From positions 20,527 to 84,526 of the forward strand of contig QLIY01000719.1 in NCBI GenBank assembly GCA_003260075.1: 64,000 nt of DNA. Reading direction: 5' to 3'. Shown in pieces: positions 50,861 through 62,313 of the stretch (position 1 is its first letter; every line of letters begins with the position of its first letter). A program made the translations under genes and the position numbers. This stretch comes from Phallusia mammillata (lineage: Eukaryota > Chordata > Ascidiacea > Phlebobranchia > Ascidiidae). Under the pieces are notes generated by a model. The model did no database searches, was not told the DNA's origin, and worked only from the letters and a program-made list of their open reading frames with translations.

Positions 50861-51797
50861 CGGACAATTTGTTCGGTCAAATCGTGTCAGGATTCGATGT
50901 TAACTTTATTTATTTAAAAAAAATGAATTGAATTTGGCAGTCATTCTGGGGTAATTAGTTTAAACTGCATTAACACGTTAAGCAATTGACCAGAAAAGCA
51001 GCCAAGAACATAAAATGCATGCTTAAAATAAACCCACTCATTGCCATTGGACACGGTATCTCAGGCGACTAGCACGTGAACGGGCGTGTGTATTAATAGA
51101 ATCAAAATGAGCAATACACCACGCAACACTCACGCGCATTGAGAGTGATTGATTGCTTTCAAAACGGGACACAAGCGTTCTTAACGTTCTATTCCACCTT
51201 GAATGAAAAGCCTAGCAAGTCTCGTGATCGACCGTTTCCGGTTTAGCCAAGGCACTGACAAAATTACCACAGCACAACAAGTTAGCTGCCTCGATATATT
51301 AATTCGACTAAGTCACGCGCGCTGCCCAAGTATGGAAAGCTTTTTTCAAGTGGCGCTCGTTCTGCGTCCTGCAGTAGCGATAAACAACCACCGGATGTTT
51401 TTGTGCAAAAACTGTCCAGTGTTCTGCCGCGTCATGCGTGTTGTGTACTGGCTCGACGATACCAATTTGCATGACCGAGACATTTTTGGCGCTTCCAGGC
51501 TTGTCAAGCGGCTATGAGACGGGAAGCTAAATGGCATAGAACGGTCAGTCTTAAATCGCGTGCCCACTTCTATGACGCCAATTAATTATGACGCAATTCA
51601 AGCATAAAAATATTTTGTTGCATAGCTTATATCAATGACTAGACTTCAATAAAATTGGTAATGGGGAAAATGCGATCAATTTGGTGGTACACAGTTCATT
51701 TATACAACAAAACGTGCTTCAATAACTTCATAACTGCTCGTAGCATTCGTCATAAGGCTTACATGAACTGAAAAACAAGCGTACTCCCTTTTGTGTG

Positions 51798-51852
51798 TGA
51801 CGTCACAAAGAAAAAACATGTAATTACGTCCTGGATTGACATGCTGACGTCA
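51798..51852. promoter_or_regulatory. Two TGACGTCA sites 47 bp apart
   Basis: Perfect CRE palindromes at 51798-51805 and 51845-51852 lie in the gene-poor interval between the bZIP genes. The spacing suggests a possible bZIP-responsive element. No nearby exon is seen. Confidence 0.35.
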
Positions 51853-53810
51853 TAATTTAATTAGGAAACCGGACGATAACTTGAACTTAAACCAGTAATT
51901 AGTTATTTGTTGTGTGGATATGAGACAGTTAAGTTATAAAAAAAACCTTACGCATTCCAAATATCGTTTCGTGTAACACACTTAAAAAAAAGTTTTCCAA
52001 AAAAAACCTTCTACAATCTACAAAATTAGCGGTGGTGGAAATTGAACAATCAAACATGAGTTATTCAAAAGATCGGTCACGGTTGAGCGAGTGCACCTGT
52101 TTGGTAACAATCAAGGAGCGTTGCTTTACTCAGCTGTCCAGACAGATTGCTAAAATTACAGGGCTTGGCACAAAGTGACGCAATACCTGGTGTTGTTCAT
52201 CCATTTTGACAAGTCAGATGCACAACAGGTGTGTTGTTTTGGTTGATAATTAATCGCCTAAACTGGTTGTTATAACATTGGGTTCGCCTAAACTAGTTTT
52301 AGCATGACATTCGCCAAAATGGTAGAAGCCGTTGCCTTAAGACATTCTTACTAAACAGTTCTCTGCTGGTAAGTAATAGTTTACAATGTTTTACACATTT
52401 TAATGTAAAATCTAGCGAAGTTGTCCAATCGTAATTGTCACTATGAAATATGTAAAGTTAAATCATGTTGGTTGGTCATAATGTAGGCTATAAAACGAAA
52501 CTCCAGAGCAAATAATATTATGCAGAGGCGTAACGTTTGCAGCCAATGACTTTTTGACCTGAGTAGTTGCCATGAAACCTTTACCTGTCCAATTCTCCTC
52601 TGAGTCAGTATGACTATAACATCGCGAACACTGTAATCTCACTAGCCTACCCTCTTATATGGCCGCGTTGTTTATACTTCCTCAAGAGCCTTTAGTAATT
52701 CGAAACTTCAACGATATACAAGTGCAAACAAGTACGCCATTGTCATGTAAACAAAGTGTTGGTTGTTTGACTTATCTTATTTAATAATTTTTATCGAAAG
52801 TGATTTGGAAATTTTTTTGTTGTCTCTTACTCTCAAAATGTTGGAAGCAAAGTTATTAAAAACGACAAATTAGGCCTTATTGCATATCGTTTGCACGTTG
52901 AAGAGATGATTTAAACCAAAAAGTATCAAATTTGTGATTACCGCCATTTAGATAAATTTGTTTTTATTACCCCCTAAATGTTAAAAGCAAAAATGAAACC
53001 ACAAAGTATGCTTTACTATACGTTATTTGTACGTTTAAAGATAGTTGGAAAGGCCTTTTCATAACGCCAATTCATTGAACAACAAGTTCAAATTATTTCC
53101 ATAGATACTGATATGGCTTTGCTTATTGGTCAAATTAAACAAAGCAGTTGTAAGGAAATTGTTTGTTTTTTCGGTTGGAAACCACTCAAAAACATTCCAT
53201 TGGCCTTAATAATCGAAACCAATTGCCTAATTAAAACACCGTAGCCCAAAATATGCTCAACATTGTGCAACAGCGCCAGCTATCGGAGACTGTGTATATA
53301 AATTACGTCATTATTGTAAGATGGAAATCAATTAGGCCAAACCGGATTCGGTATGTAACTTATTTTGGGAAAAGACGGTAAGCTCATTGGATTTCAAACA
53401 ATCCTGGGGGTAAGTGCACCGGAATTAAAGCCCTCTTTTCTGTTAAACAAACGCGCTGAGCGGACGAGCACTGCCTTATTGGTGGGTGTAGGGCGTCCCT
53501 ATTGTTAACAGCGATACACGTGGAGAATAAAGGGTCATCATAACAAGAGGGTTACGTATTGTGCTATTTTTAGATCGCTTCTATAGGATTACATAAAGGT
53601 AAATGTTACTGTGCAAAGCATTGCCGATTCCACACAACTATTTAAGCGGCAAATTTATGTTGACATAGACATTACGTAATGATAACGAAGGCGTTTGCTT
53701 TTATGTAAACCTACACCACAGTTTGGGATTCACAAGAACGACAAACAAAAGGCGTTTCTGACGCAAAACCTCATTCCAAATTCGGTGCGATACCAAACTC
53801 GCGCTATTTT

Positions 53811-54235
53811 GTTATTATCACAGTAAAATCTTTGAAAACGTACGTCAAAAATCAATAAAGCGAGTTTGACGACCAATCGCAGGCATGTCCATATTTGGAG
53901 AGCCGTTTTGGCGGATTATTTTTTCGCATTTCGCGGGAAAACAGGTTACAATGTGATTACGACACGGTCATATGTTGTTTCGTATTCGATTACGTCACCA
54001 TTTCTTTCGCACGAGATCCCCCCCCCCCCGTTATTATCACAGTAAAATCTTTGAAAACGTCCGTCAAAAATCAATAAAGCGAGTTTGACGACCAATCGCT
54101 GTCATGTCCATATTTGGAGAGCCGTTTTGACGGATTATTTTTTCGCATTTCGCGGGAAAACAGGTTACAAAGTGATTACGACACGATCATATGTTTTTTC
54201 GTATTCGATTACGTCACCATTTCTTCCGCACGAGA
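53811..54235 (+). repeat. Direct duplication around a 12-C run (54018-54029)
   Basis: GTTATTATCACAGTAAAATC through TTCTT(T/C)CGCACGAGATC occurs at about 53811-54017 and 54030-54237, with about eight substitutions over 206 bp. It is the longest clean example of the pattern. Confidence 0.9.
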
Positions 54236-55766
54236 TCTGGGTGCTCTGGATTTGTAACAGCTACAATTAAGGCCGACGCCCAAGTATGCGGCAAAATTGG
54301 AAGGAACATTTTTATGGAAAACAAAACCACGAAACTTACAGTGGTTGAATGTAGCCTTAGCGAAACTATTACATTAGGACTAGTATTCATGATTAATCAA
54401 ATAAAGAAGCTGTGTTTATTTAAGAGTTTTAACACCAAAATGTCTTACTAAAATGAAGTGCTCATACACTATTCTTAATACAGAATAACCGCCAAACTAA
54501 AATGCCTAATTATTATGCGATACATCCACCAGTTTTTTCCCCTATTACTGCCATATGATTTGGATCAAACCTAAATAATTTGTGTTCAAATATTACTTAG
54601 ACCAGTTTAAGTGATACTTAACAAACTCGCCTATGACGTAAAAATCGAACAATAAAAAACGTCGTGACCAGACAACAGATGCGACAGTTTTTCTTGCCGT
54701 GCGAAGTAATTAAGCATTACGTAAGCCCCAACCTTGCGATTCTGACAACTTAGTGGCGCAATGATTTCGACGTTTCACAAACTTGGTGGAGAGTTTTATG
54801 GGTGCAATAAAACTGTTGTCCCATATTGACAGTGTACACATTGCGTAAAATGTGGTATTGTTAACCCCTTTAAGGTTAAAATTTCATTATTTCGGCATAT
54901 TTTACGAAAAGATCTTGCAACCCACGGCTTTACAAATGCCACTAAAGTATTTTGGGTTAGGTATAGAAGCATAAATTAAGTGCCAGTTGCTGAAACGTCT
55001 GAATAATAAAGCATGTCGCTTTTTACGTCTATTTAGGCCGTCCGTAACTTATGAAAAGGTCCGTGCATATCCAAAGTGCCCTCACTTTGGGTTATTTAGT
55101 AATCTGTAGCATTTTGTTATATCTGTTGATAAGGATTACCTATTTGCAAAATAACACAGGTAAGGTACAAATATTTACACTTTATTTCAACTTTTTTTGC
55201 GATATGTTACGAGCTTCAAGGGGCATTGCAATACAAATTACAAAGGGCGGGGAAAAAGACACGAACGAAAACAAGGCTATTTTTTGTAGCAGGATTTTCG
55301 TTTGATATTTTTCACAATTTTTTTTTCAAATTTTTTGCAATGACACAGGGCTGTACACACAACGCAAAAACACTCGGAACTTTTCAACTCTCAAACATTT
55401 CCTAAAAAGGACCAACGTCACTGAAACTATGGCAACAGAAGAATGCTGCCGATATAAAACAGGAGGGTAGAAAATTTAGGCCAGTAGAAAAAAGAATTGA
55501 ACTAAACCAGTAAATTAAAACATTCAAAGAATCCAATAAATAATGACAATTTCAGCTATGCAAACCAACTTTCTATCTTATGTTGTAAGACGTTAAAAAT
55601 GCAAATAGTGAAAACTATTGCATTTCATACAATGGTCTGTAAAAGTAAAGACAGTTTGACTATATTCATATTAAAAGTCAAACATAATAATCAATCCATA
55701 CAACAGAGGAACTTTATGAAAACATCACACATCTCCAAAAGGTCGGTCCACAAATTAATTGGACAG

Positions 55767-57628
55767 TCATTTTTTGCTTTTTCCAGTCATCTCAGTCAGG
55801 AGTGTAGCTCTCGTCTCCTTTACTTCTTGCTCCAGTTCAACAATTTTCTTGCGCAAGAGCTCGTTATCATCAGTCAGCTCCTGCATCTTCTCCGCTGCCT
55901 CATCGCGCTGCACTTTGCGCTTCTTTCGCGACTCCCGACAAGCTTCGTTGTTCTTACTCCTCTTCCTGATGTAGGAGCTTGTTCTTTTCATCTTCGGGGT
56001 TTCAATGCTCGCTGAAGTCGCTGGCTCCTCTTCAGTCAAATCTACGACGACATTTTGAGGCACTTCTGGTTGCATGTCACCAATTGCAATGGTTGAAAGG
56101 TCACTTTGGTCGACCACAATTTCCACAGCCTGTAAAGATAACAAATTATTATTTAGGTATCAAAGCTATAACCCTAATGTAGTCTAACAATTGCTGCTGC
56201 TCTTACATGTGGTAGGACTGGAATCTGCTGAAGTACGGATTCCAAGGTGAGGCTGTCCTCTCTAACCATCTCTTGTTGGACCACAGAAGTTGTGTAGACA
56301 TCAGTGACAACCATATTCATTTGGCATTCGACATCACTCACTGTGGTCTGTGTGCAGACACTTTCATCTGATGTTGTGTTGACTTGGTTATTGTTATTGT
56401 TGTCATTGGTTTCTGCAGTGTCTGTTAAAGATTAGTTTGTTAAATCTCGGAAGTGGGTTAAAAATAAGATATTTATAAAGCACAAATGGTTGCGTACCTG
56501 AACAGTGTGTGATGACTGGTGCATCTGTGAAGTATGGCTCCAAGTTGACGGGATAAGAGCTGTACAAAGTTGCATCCTCTGAAGCAGCTCTGAGCCGGTT
56601 GTTAAGCGGAGGAGAGGGAACAAATTCACCTCCCCAGGACACATTACGATGCCGTGCCAAAGAGCTACTGGGAAGCTCTGCATGTGTGAAGGAAGGAGAA
56701 GGATGAGCAATGTGTGCATCATCATCCAAGAAGGGAGTTGGGATGGGCGACTCTTCATGGTATTCTTCTTCATTGTCATTTGGGATTGGACCCAAAACTT
56801 CAAGTACCATGCTCAATGATGACTGCCTTTCCATCTCGGGGATGGAGTGGTATGCACTCTTTTGCTTCAAGAGTTCTGGGAATTCTTGCATGGAATGTTT
56901 AGGAGTTGAAGGATTAGGTGAAGTCAAAGGATAGTCACAGCTATCAAGCTGGCTGTATGGGGATTGTGCCCACAAGCTGTTGGTGCTGGGCGCTGGAGAG
57001 CATTTGTTTTCAATGTCTCTGCAATAGTCAGTTTCAGCGTAACCAACATTGTCATTGGACACAAGAGCGTCAAGAGTTTCCATGTCATTTGTCCGGTTCC
57101 AGGTCATGTTATAGGCATCCGGGATTTCTGTAATGTTTAAAAGAGCCAACATTAAAACCATGTCTACTATAACCAGAGTCTTATGTTTGGAATGTTTTTT
57201 ACCTGACAGGTCGCTACCCACAGAAATAGGTAGGTCTGGGAAGCACTCCCCCAAAGTCACCTCTGGCTGGGGGCTCCCGGGACTCTGGGGCAATTGCCCC
57301 GCCCCTGGGTTTTCCTCTCTGAGCAATGTTTCTGTCTGCATGATGCAAGTCGAACTGAGCATTGGATTGTGAAGCAACCATTCTGAAATAGGCAAATATA
57401 AGTTTTAATACACATTCTGCAATGATATAATCTTACAATTAGACTAAGTCCCCAATTAGAAACAAAACGTTTGACGTACCTCACAAAAGCAAGTTCTATA
57501 CACACATTCATCCACAAATGCAATAAGTTATACTGTTTTTAATGCACAAGGACTCAGGTCCCAACAAGTTAATTCACAAAAGCAACAAAACATGTACCAG
57601 CGCTGCGAGGAACGCGATCGTTGATCAT
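55767..57628 (-). CDS. bZIP transcription factor B, five exons, probable paralogue of bZIP A
   Basis: Minus-strand exons: 57628-57598, 57382-57203, 57127-56498, 56421-56207 and 56129-55767. All phases agree, giving 472 residues. The start reads MINDRVPRSAEWLLHNPMLS. The C-terminal bZIP is SKNNEACRESRKKRKVQRDE followed by a leucine zipper (KMQELTDDNELLRKKIVELE). The middle is acidic, Pro/Ser-rich and activation-domain-like. It has RQSSLSMVLEVLGPI and ESPIPTPF, matching RQYSISSVMEVIAND and NSPMPIPF of bZIP A in the same order. The two genes converge 16 kb apart. CACAG ends 3 nt before the ATG, so an upstream exon or spliced leader is likely. A minus-strand ATGGCG followed by a perfect GTAAGT donor (60664-60659) would join in frame (MANMINDR). 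A CRE lies 264 bp upstream. The vertebrate family is not assigned. Confidence 0.88.
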
Positions 57629-57731
57629 GTTCTGTGCTTTGTTTTCTTTTTGCAACAATAACAAACTTTCACGCGGATTGCTCTCTCAAGGTCTGCTCGG
57701 CTTAGCGACTGTCAAGTTGTGGGGCTAGCGC

Positions 57732-57733
<2 letters not shown>

Positions 57734-57793
<60 letters not shown>
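57734..57793 (+). repeat. 60-C run upstream of bZIP B
   Basis: The longest C run in the window, about 105 bp upstream of the bZIP B start codon. I see no matching flanks. It probably marks an unresolved join, so the promoter distance is uncertain. Poly-Gly frames through it are artefacts. Confidence 0.7.
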
Positions 57794-57795
<2 letters not shown>

Positions 57796-57891
57796 ACGTT
57801 TCGGGGCACTTTTTTCGCGTCACTTCTCTCGTTTCTAAGCACGCCCGGACATGTCCGAGCACGCTTGGCAAGGAAAAAGCATCATGTGATG

Positions 57892-57899
57892 TGACGTCA
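57892..57899. promoter_or_regulatory. TGACGTCA (CRE-type) site upstream of bZIP B
   Basis: A perfect CRE lies 264 bp upstream of the bZIP B start in the assembled order, beyond the 60-C run. Autoregulation by a bZIP factor is a simple hypothesis. Confidence 0.45.
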
Positions 57900-59619
57900 A
57901 AAGCGACAACGCGACGCTTTCGGTACAATAACAACCCGGGAAGACCCCAGCCGGTAGAGCTGGCGCGTTGCTCACATTCCTAACAACGAATGCAATGACT
58001 TAATACCACGAAATTTGCACCCAAATATGCCAATCAGTTAACCTTAGCCGGTCGCAATAAGTAAGTTTACCCGTCTTAAAGCGGTTAACAATGGCAGAAA
58101 GTTCGGGACAGTGCGAAGGACACCGCCCACGCCACTCCCGCCGGCGTCGCCGGGTGCAGTTGCACCAAAACAAGCCGCGATTGCGCAACATGCGGCCTCA
58201 TGGGAGCAATACTTGACCGGCGAAATAACTGCGGCTAAGGTGACGCGAGCGACAATAACAAACTACCGGTAAAAACCGGACTTCTCCAGTTTGGCTGGAC
58301 TTGAATTTTAGCGCTCAGGAAAGCGATTACGGGTGTCAACAATCACTTGGTTATTTATGTGTCATGTTAACGCCTTATTACAGTTTTGTCATTGCATTTG
58401 CGTCCAACATACCGACAAAAATCTTTACACAAAATGGAAACGTTATGAATTTTAAGTTGAAAAACTTGAAACAGATTATTTATAACACCAAAAACCTAAG
58501 ATTGCGTTTGTTCTTAACACTAAACCCATTTTACCCCATGCAAACCATCACAAATCTCAAAACAGCTCACAGCAGCCATACAAGTTCAAACAATGCACAA
58601 ATTTAGTAAAAAAAAACAACCTTTCACTTGCTCACCTGACAAACTTAGCCATTTGGCTTTTTGAGTTTTCTCGAAATGACCCCTTGGGGTTTCGGAACAC
58701 TCCAGCAACGCCTAAGCGCGCTGATAGCGATTCATCTTTTTTGTGGGATTATAAAGTTGACAAAAACAGGACTTAGGAACTTGTAAAGATTGAGAGTTCA
58801 TAAAACAGTGCCAACCCATTGAAGTAAACAAGGAATCTGAGTGTAAAATCGTGCTTGACCAGTCGCAAATAGAAGGTGTTGTAGTAATAATTGTCTCAGT
58901 AATTTGAAAATCAGAAGCAGCAAATGGGTGTGAAGAAGCCTCAGAAATCATCGGAAAAATCTCAAAATCAAGCAAATATACTGATGACCAGGCGACCAGC
59001 TATTAGGACAGCCTCCCAGAAATTCTTTTCTCCAAATGGTGGTTTGCAAAAATTGTTAAGACCCAAGGTTGACAACAAAATTAACTACTGATAACCAGCT
59101 TTAATACAGATATTTATTTGCTTTTTTTGTGTAATCTATCAATGCAAAATATACACTTCAATAAACACCAATTGTCCAACCAAAGCTATTTTCATTATAT
59201 ATCTCCATTTCATAAAGTCTAAAGGTAATCTAGCTTACCCTAACACAAGTCAAGTTATTGGATGCTTTCTGTTATGTATCTATTTCTATATTAACACAAA
59301 CTGATTATATTTCTTTAGACGCAACTTGCCAGTAAAAGCTATTGTTTAAACACTGACAAGCGACAACCACAGAAAAACCACGTTTAAAATTTTACAAGGG
59401 AAAACTTACAGGCTAATCAACTACCTCGTACAATCATTAGACCTGGTAGCCTTCACAACTTAACCAGCTCATAAACAATGGCATTATATAACCAACTTAA
59501 ACTACATGTAGTTCCTGTACTGCTCGAAATACCCATGCCCAGACTGAACTGATGACGCCACGCTAAACGCTCAGTGACTATATGCCTGCGAAACGGATGA
59601 TGCAACATTACGCGAGCAG

Positions 59620-59627
59620 TGACGTCA
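59620..59627. promoter_or_regulatory. TGACGTCA (CRE-type) site
   Basis: A perfect CRE inside GCAGTGACGTCACGGGC, in a locally GC-rich stretch upstream of bZIP B. Confidence 0.35.
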
Positions 59628-60999
59628 CGGGCATCACGGGACTAGCCAAGGTGACTTTGCGCGTGCTAAGCAGCTTTAAAGACACGTCTTAAAACGGAAT
59701 TTTACAAGTAACACTAATTTTTTTCTCCCGGGTTTGCTAATAACCAATTTCTTGGGTTTGCAATGCTGCGGTTAAGAGTATAAATTTCCAATCCAATTTA
59801 ACATTTACGCGCCTGGGGGCGGGTGATCGCATTTTTGCAATTTACAGCTTACTTCATTGGTTTTTATCAGACGAGAGGTTACGTCCAAAAATATTTACAG
59901 CTAAGCGTAAAACGTATCAAGCACGCAACACAACAGAGACCCATTTTATATATTAACGTTAATACGTAAAGTGACATTACAGATAAACTTTTTTTAATAA
60001 ATCTACTGTTTCCACTCATGCCAGGTCATGGTTGTTTCGCCAATTTTCGATAAACAAGTATCGTTAGATAACGACAGCATTCATGATAAGCGCAGCCCAA
60101 ATTTTGCAAGTCATTCCTGTGCGAGCCGGCCGCCATCTTGAAAACAAGCTATCGTTTCTCCCAGCGAAAAAAAAGCACCGCTTAGCAACCAGCAGGTAAA
60201 ACTGAAAACCACATTTCACGAGCTGTGCATTGGAGAAAGTCAGAATAAGAAAAGAAATTCCTTCCACAACTACAAATTATTGGTCCAATAGTTTTTCTAG
60301 TGGGACAATAACCAGAAAAACACACAAATATTTTCTTAGTACATCGTTTCACATTCACAAACCACACATTCCACATGCAAAGGGCAGGTTTCACACATTT
60401 TATGCAAAGCAAAATATGCTCTGTGGATTTTCAAAAATGTTATCGAAAATTGCAATCAAAGGGCTGTTTTAAATGAGTCGTCCATTGTGACGAATTACAG
60501 GATAACCTAGGATTTCGTCAACTTTTCATAGTTACCTGAATTGTGAAAAGTTTCGACAGACTCAAAATTGGAAATGTTGATCAAAGACGAATTCGATGTA
60601 GGAAAAATTTCGCTCTCTGTAAAATGGTCAGATTGAGCAAAAAGTCCCACCAACTTACCGCCATGACACACAATTATATTGTTAAAAGTTGTTTTTTAAA
60701 CTTACCACCGTTTTTAAGGTTGGAGAAAATTGTTTTCTTTCCTGTACGCCTTGTTGAATCCAAGTTTCACGCAGAAATTCCGACTTTTAGCTTCACTCTT
60801 CAACAGCAAGCAAGGCCACTAACTCTAATTGAGCTAGCAACCAGTAAAAACAAAACTTATTTCGATCTCGACGCTTGTCGAAGACCGATACTAACGAAAA
60901 CGCTTGTAAGTTATCCAGCGATTCTAATGCACTTGCCTTTAGACAAGAATATAGCGCGCTCTTTCCGTAGCTTGTTGTAAGACTTCTGTCAAATGTCGA

Positions 61000-61190
61000 T
61001 GTGATATTGCGCCACGGTTGCGCAACAGTTTTAGCCTGTCACACGGGTGTTCCCCGGCATTTTCCGGCGTCGCCATTGGATGCCGTAATCACGTGGGTCG
61101 ACCGGCCAATAGGAAGTGAGCAAACTGAAACTCCCCCAAGCGTAACTCGGTCAACACGGTCGTGAGGGCAACCGATCTTTACACAGCCAG
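61000..61190. promoter_or_regulatory. CpG-rich promoter-like block
   Basis: GC-rich relative to its neighbours. It contains CCATTGG, TCACGTGGG and GGCCAATAGG within about 60 bp. The orientation of transcription is unknown. It could serve the 60659 candidate exon on the minus strand. Confidence 0.35.
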
Positions 61191-61417
61191 ACATAAGTTC
61201 TAAATTTGGATATTCCGTGCAATGAAAATTGACGCCGCATTTGATGACGAAATAGGATATATGCTGTCCTCACAGTACAGGCATACATGGATGTGGTCTA
61301 CTTATCATTAGCTCTGCAATAGTACATCAAAAATGCCCAAACCTTCTTAGTATTTTCGATTTTTACTCAATACATTTAATCAATTCAAAACACTTCAACT
61401 ATACCAACAGTTTAACC

Positions 61418-61765
61418 CAGTGGTTCTCAACCTTTCGTGGACCGTGGCCCCTTTAAAGTAACGTTTTGGCCTCGTGGCCCCCTTCAATTAACCATGTAGG
61501 TCCTGTGGCCCCCTTAAATTGTAGATAACAATCTCGTGTTGGAATGCGGTATTAATTTTGACCTTAAACAGGTCTAATAGAGCAACCAAGCGTGATAAAA
61601 CTCACTATATAAACAAATAGTATGTGAAATAGTCGATTAAATTCGGGAATAAAGTTATAAAGAAGTGAAAATGACTTTTAGTGGGTATTTCTTGTGAATC
61701 TACGCCCGTGGCCCCCCGGAACACAGCTCCCCTGGGGGGCCATGGACCCTGGTTGGGAACCACTG
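61418..61765. mobile_element. hAT-type MITE (CAGTGGTTCTCAACC family)
   Basis: It starts CAGTGGTTCTCAACC and ends GGTTGGGAACCACTG, with repeated GTGGCCCC motifs inside. The flanking 8-mers do not match well, so the target duplication has decayed. Confidence 0.75.
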
Positions 61766-62313
61766 GTCTATATACTCGCTAAACGTAATTTGTAACACGA
61801 GACATGGCAGCACAAGACTTCCTCGATTAACCGAACCTCATTTGATCGGCATTTGATTACACGACCGGCTTATAAACCGTTTTATTGGGTTACAATGTGA
61901 TAGAATGTAAAGCACAAAGTTTCTTATGAATCTAACATAGGTGCCTACGTATTATTTAACGAACTACTGTAACATATAAACCTTAAACAACTGTTGTACA
62001 CCAACGTCAACTTTCGTATTTGTAACACCGCTTTCAAGCCTAGACAAGCTATTAGTTATAACGGTCAGATTATGTTGAACTAAGTCTGAAAAATTGCAAA
62101 ATGGCAAAGTTGTAAGTTGGCAGCTGTTTCGCTATAGTTTTACCCAGTGGTGGGATTCAAATGTTTTGTCAGTCGGTTCTATCACAAAAGTCATAGTGAC
62201 AAGTCTGTTGTTTACATGTCGGAATAAGAAAGTATAAAAAACATAAAATTAAAGACAAACTACCCTTTCGGAACTGAGGTCAAATAAAAATGTAAATTTC
62301 GGTTTTGTTTTAC

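Larger units (their letters stand above)
40344..55766. other. 15 kb gene-poor interval between the two bZIP genes
   Basis: No gene supported on either strand. It holds one 45-C run (41760-41804) without clear duplicated flanks and three poly-C duplications (44969-45165, 45543-45870, 53811-54235). It also holds four CRE palindromes (42181, 43255, 51798, 51845), a YY1-type GCCATCTTG at about 43229, a fold-back element (48283-48403), a diverged pogo-like MITE (about 50745-50860) and a GC-rich island (46800-47450). Many short open frames of 60-104 codons exist, but none has recognisable composition or splice partners. It could be cis-regulatory sequence for the flanking bZIP genes (inference). 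Confidence 0.45.
57900..62313. other. Upstream region of bZIP B, no firm gene
   Basis: Candidate first exons for the minus strand: ATGGCTAAGTTTGTCAG|GTGAGC near 58640-58656, which would read into a stop if joined to bZIP B exon 1, and ATGGCG|GTAAGT at 60664-60659, which would join in frame. An 87-codon minus frame at 58712-58975 (SDFQITETIITTTPSICDWS) is unexplained. A CRE lies at 59620, a YY1-type CCGCCATCTTG at 60130-60140, and a CpG-rich stretch with CACGTG and CCAAT motifs at about 61000-61180. A MITE lies at 61418-61765, and a single hAT-like end, CAGTGGTGGGATTCAAATG, near 62147. Confidence 0.4.

Noticed and set aside
51203..51517. 104-codon frame in the gene-poor interval
   Set aside because: The opposite strand is also open over much of it and there is no homology I recognise; likely chance in a GC-richer patch.
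10245..54029. Regularly repeated sequence with spacers, considered as an array
   Set aside because: The repeats are pairs with unrelated sequence from site to site, so there is no CRISPR-like or satellite array.
57725..57934. Glycine-rich 69-codon frame upstream of bZIP B
   Set aside because: Produced by the 60-C run.
57935..58010. CCGGTAGAGCTGG, resembling a tRNA D-arm
   Set aside because: No anticodon arm, T-arm or acceptor stem can be paired; at best a decayed tRNA-derived SINE fragment.
60543..60980. 145-codon frame on the plus strand
   Set aside because: It has no ATG near its start, no recognisable domain and lies in promoter-like sequence. Kept only as a note.
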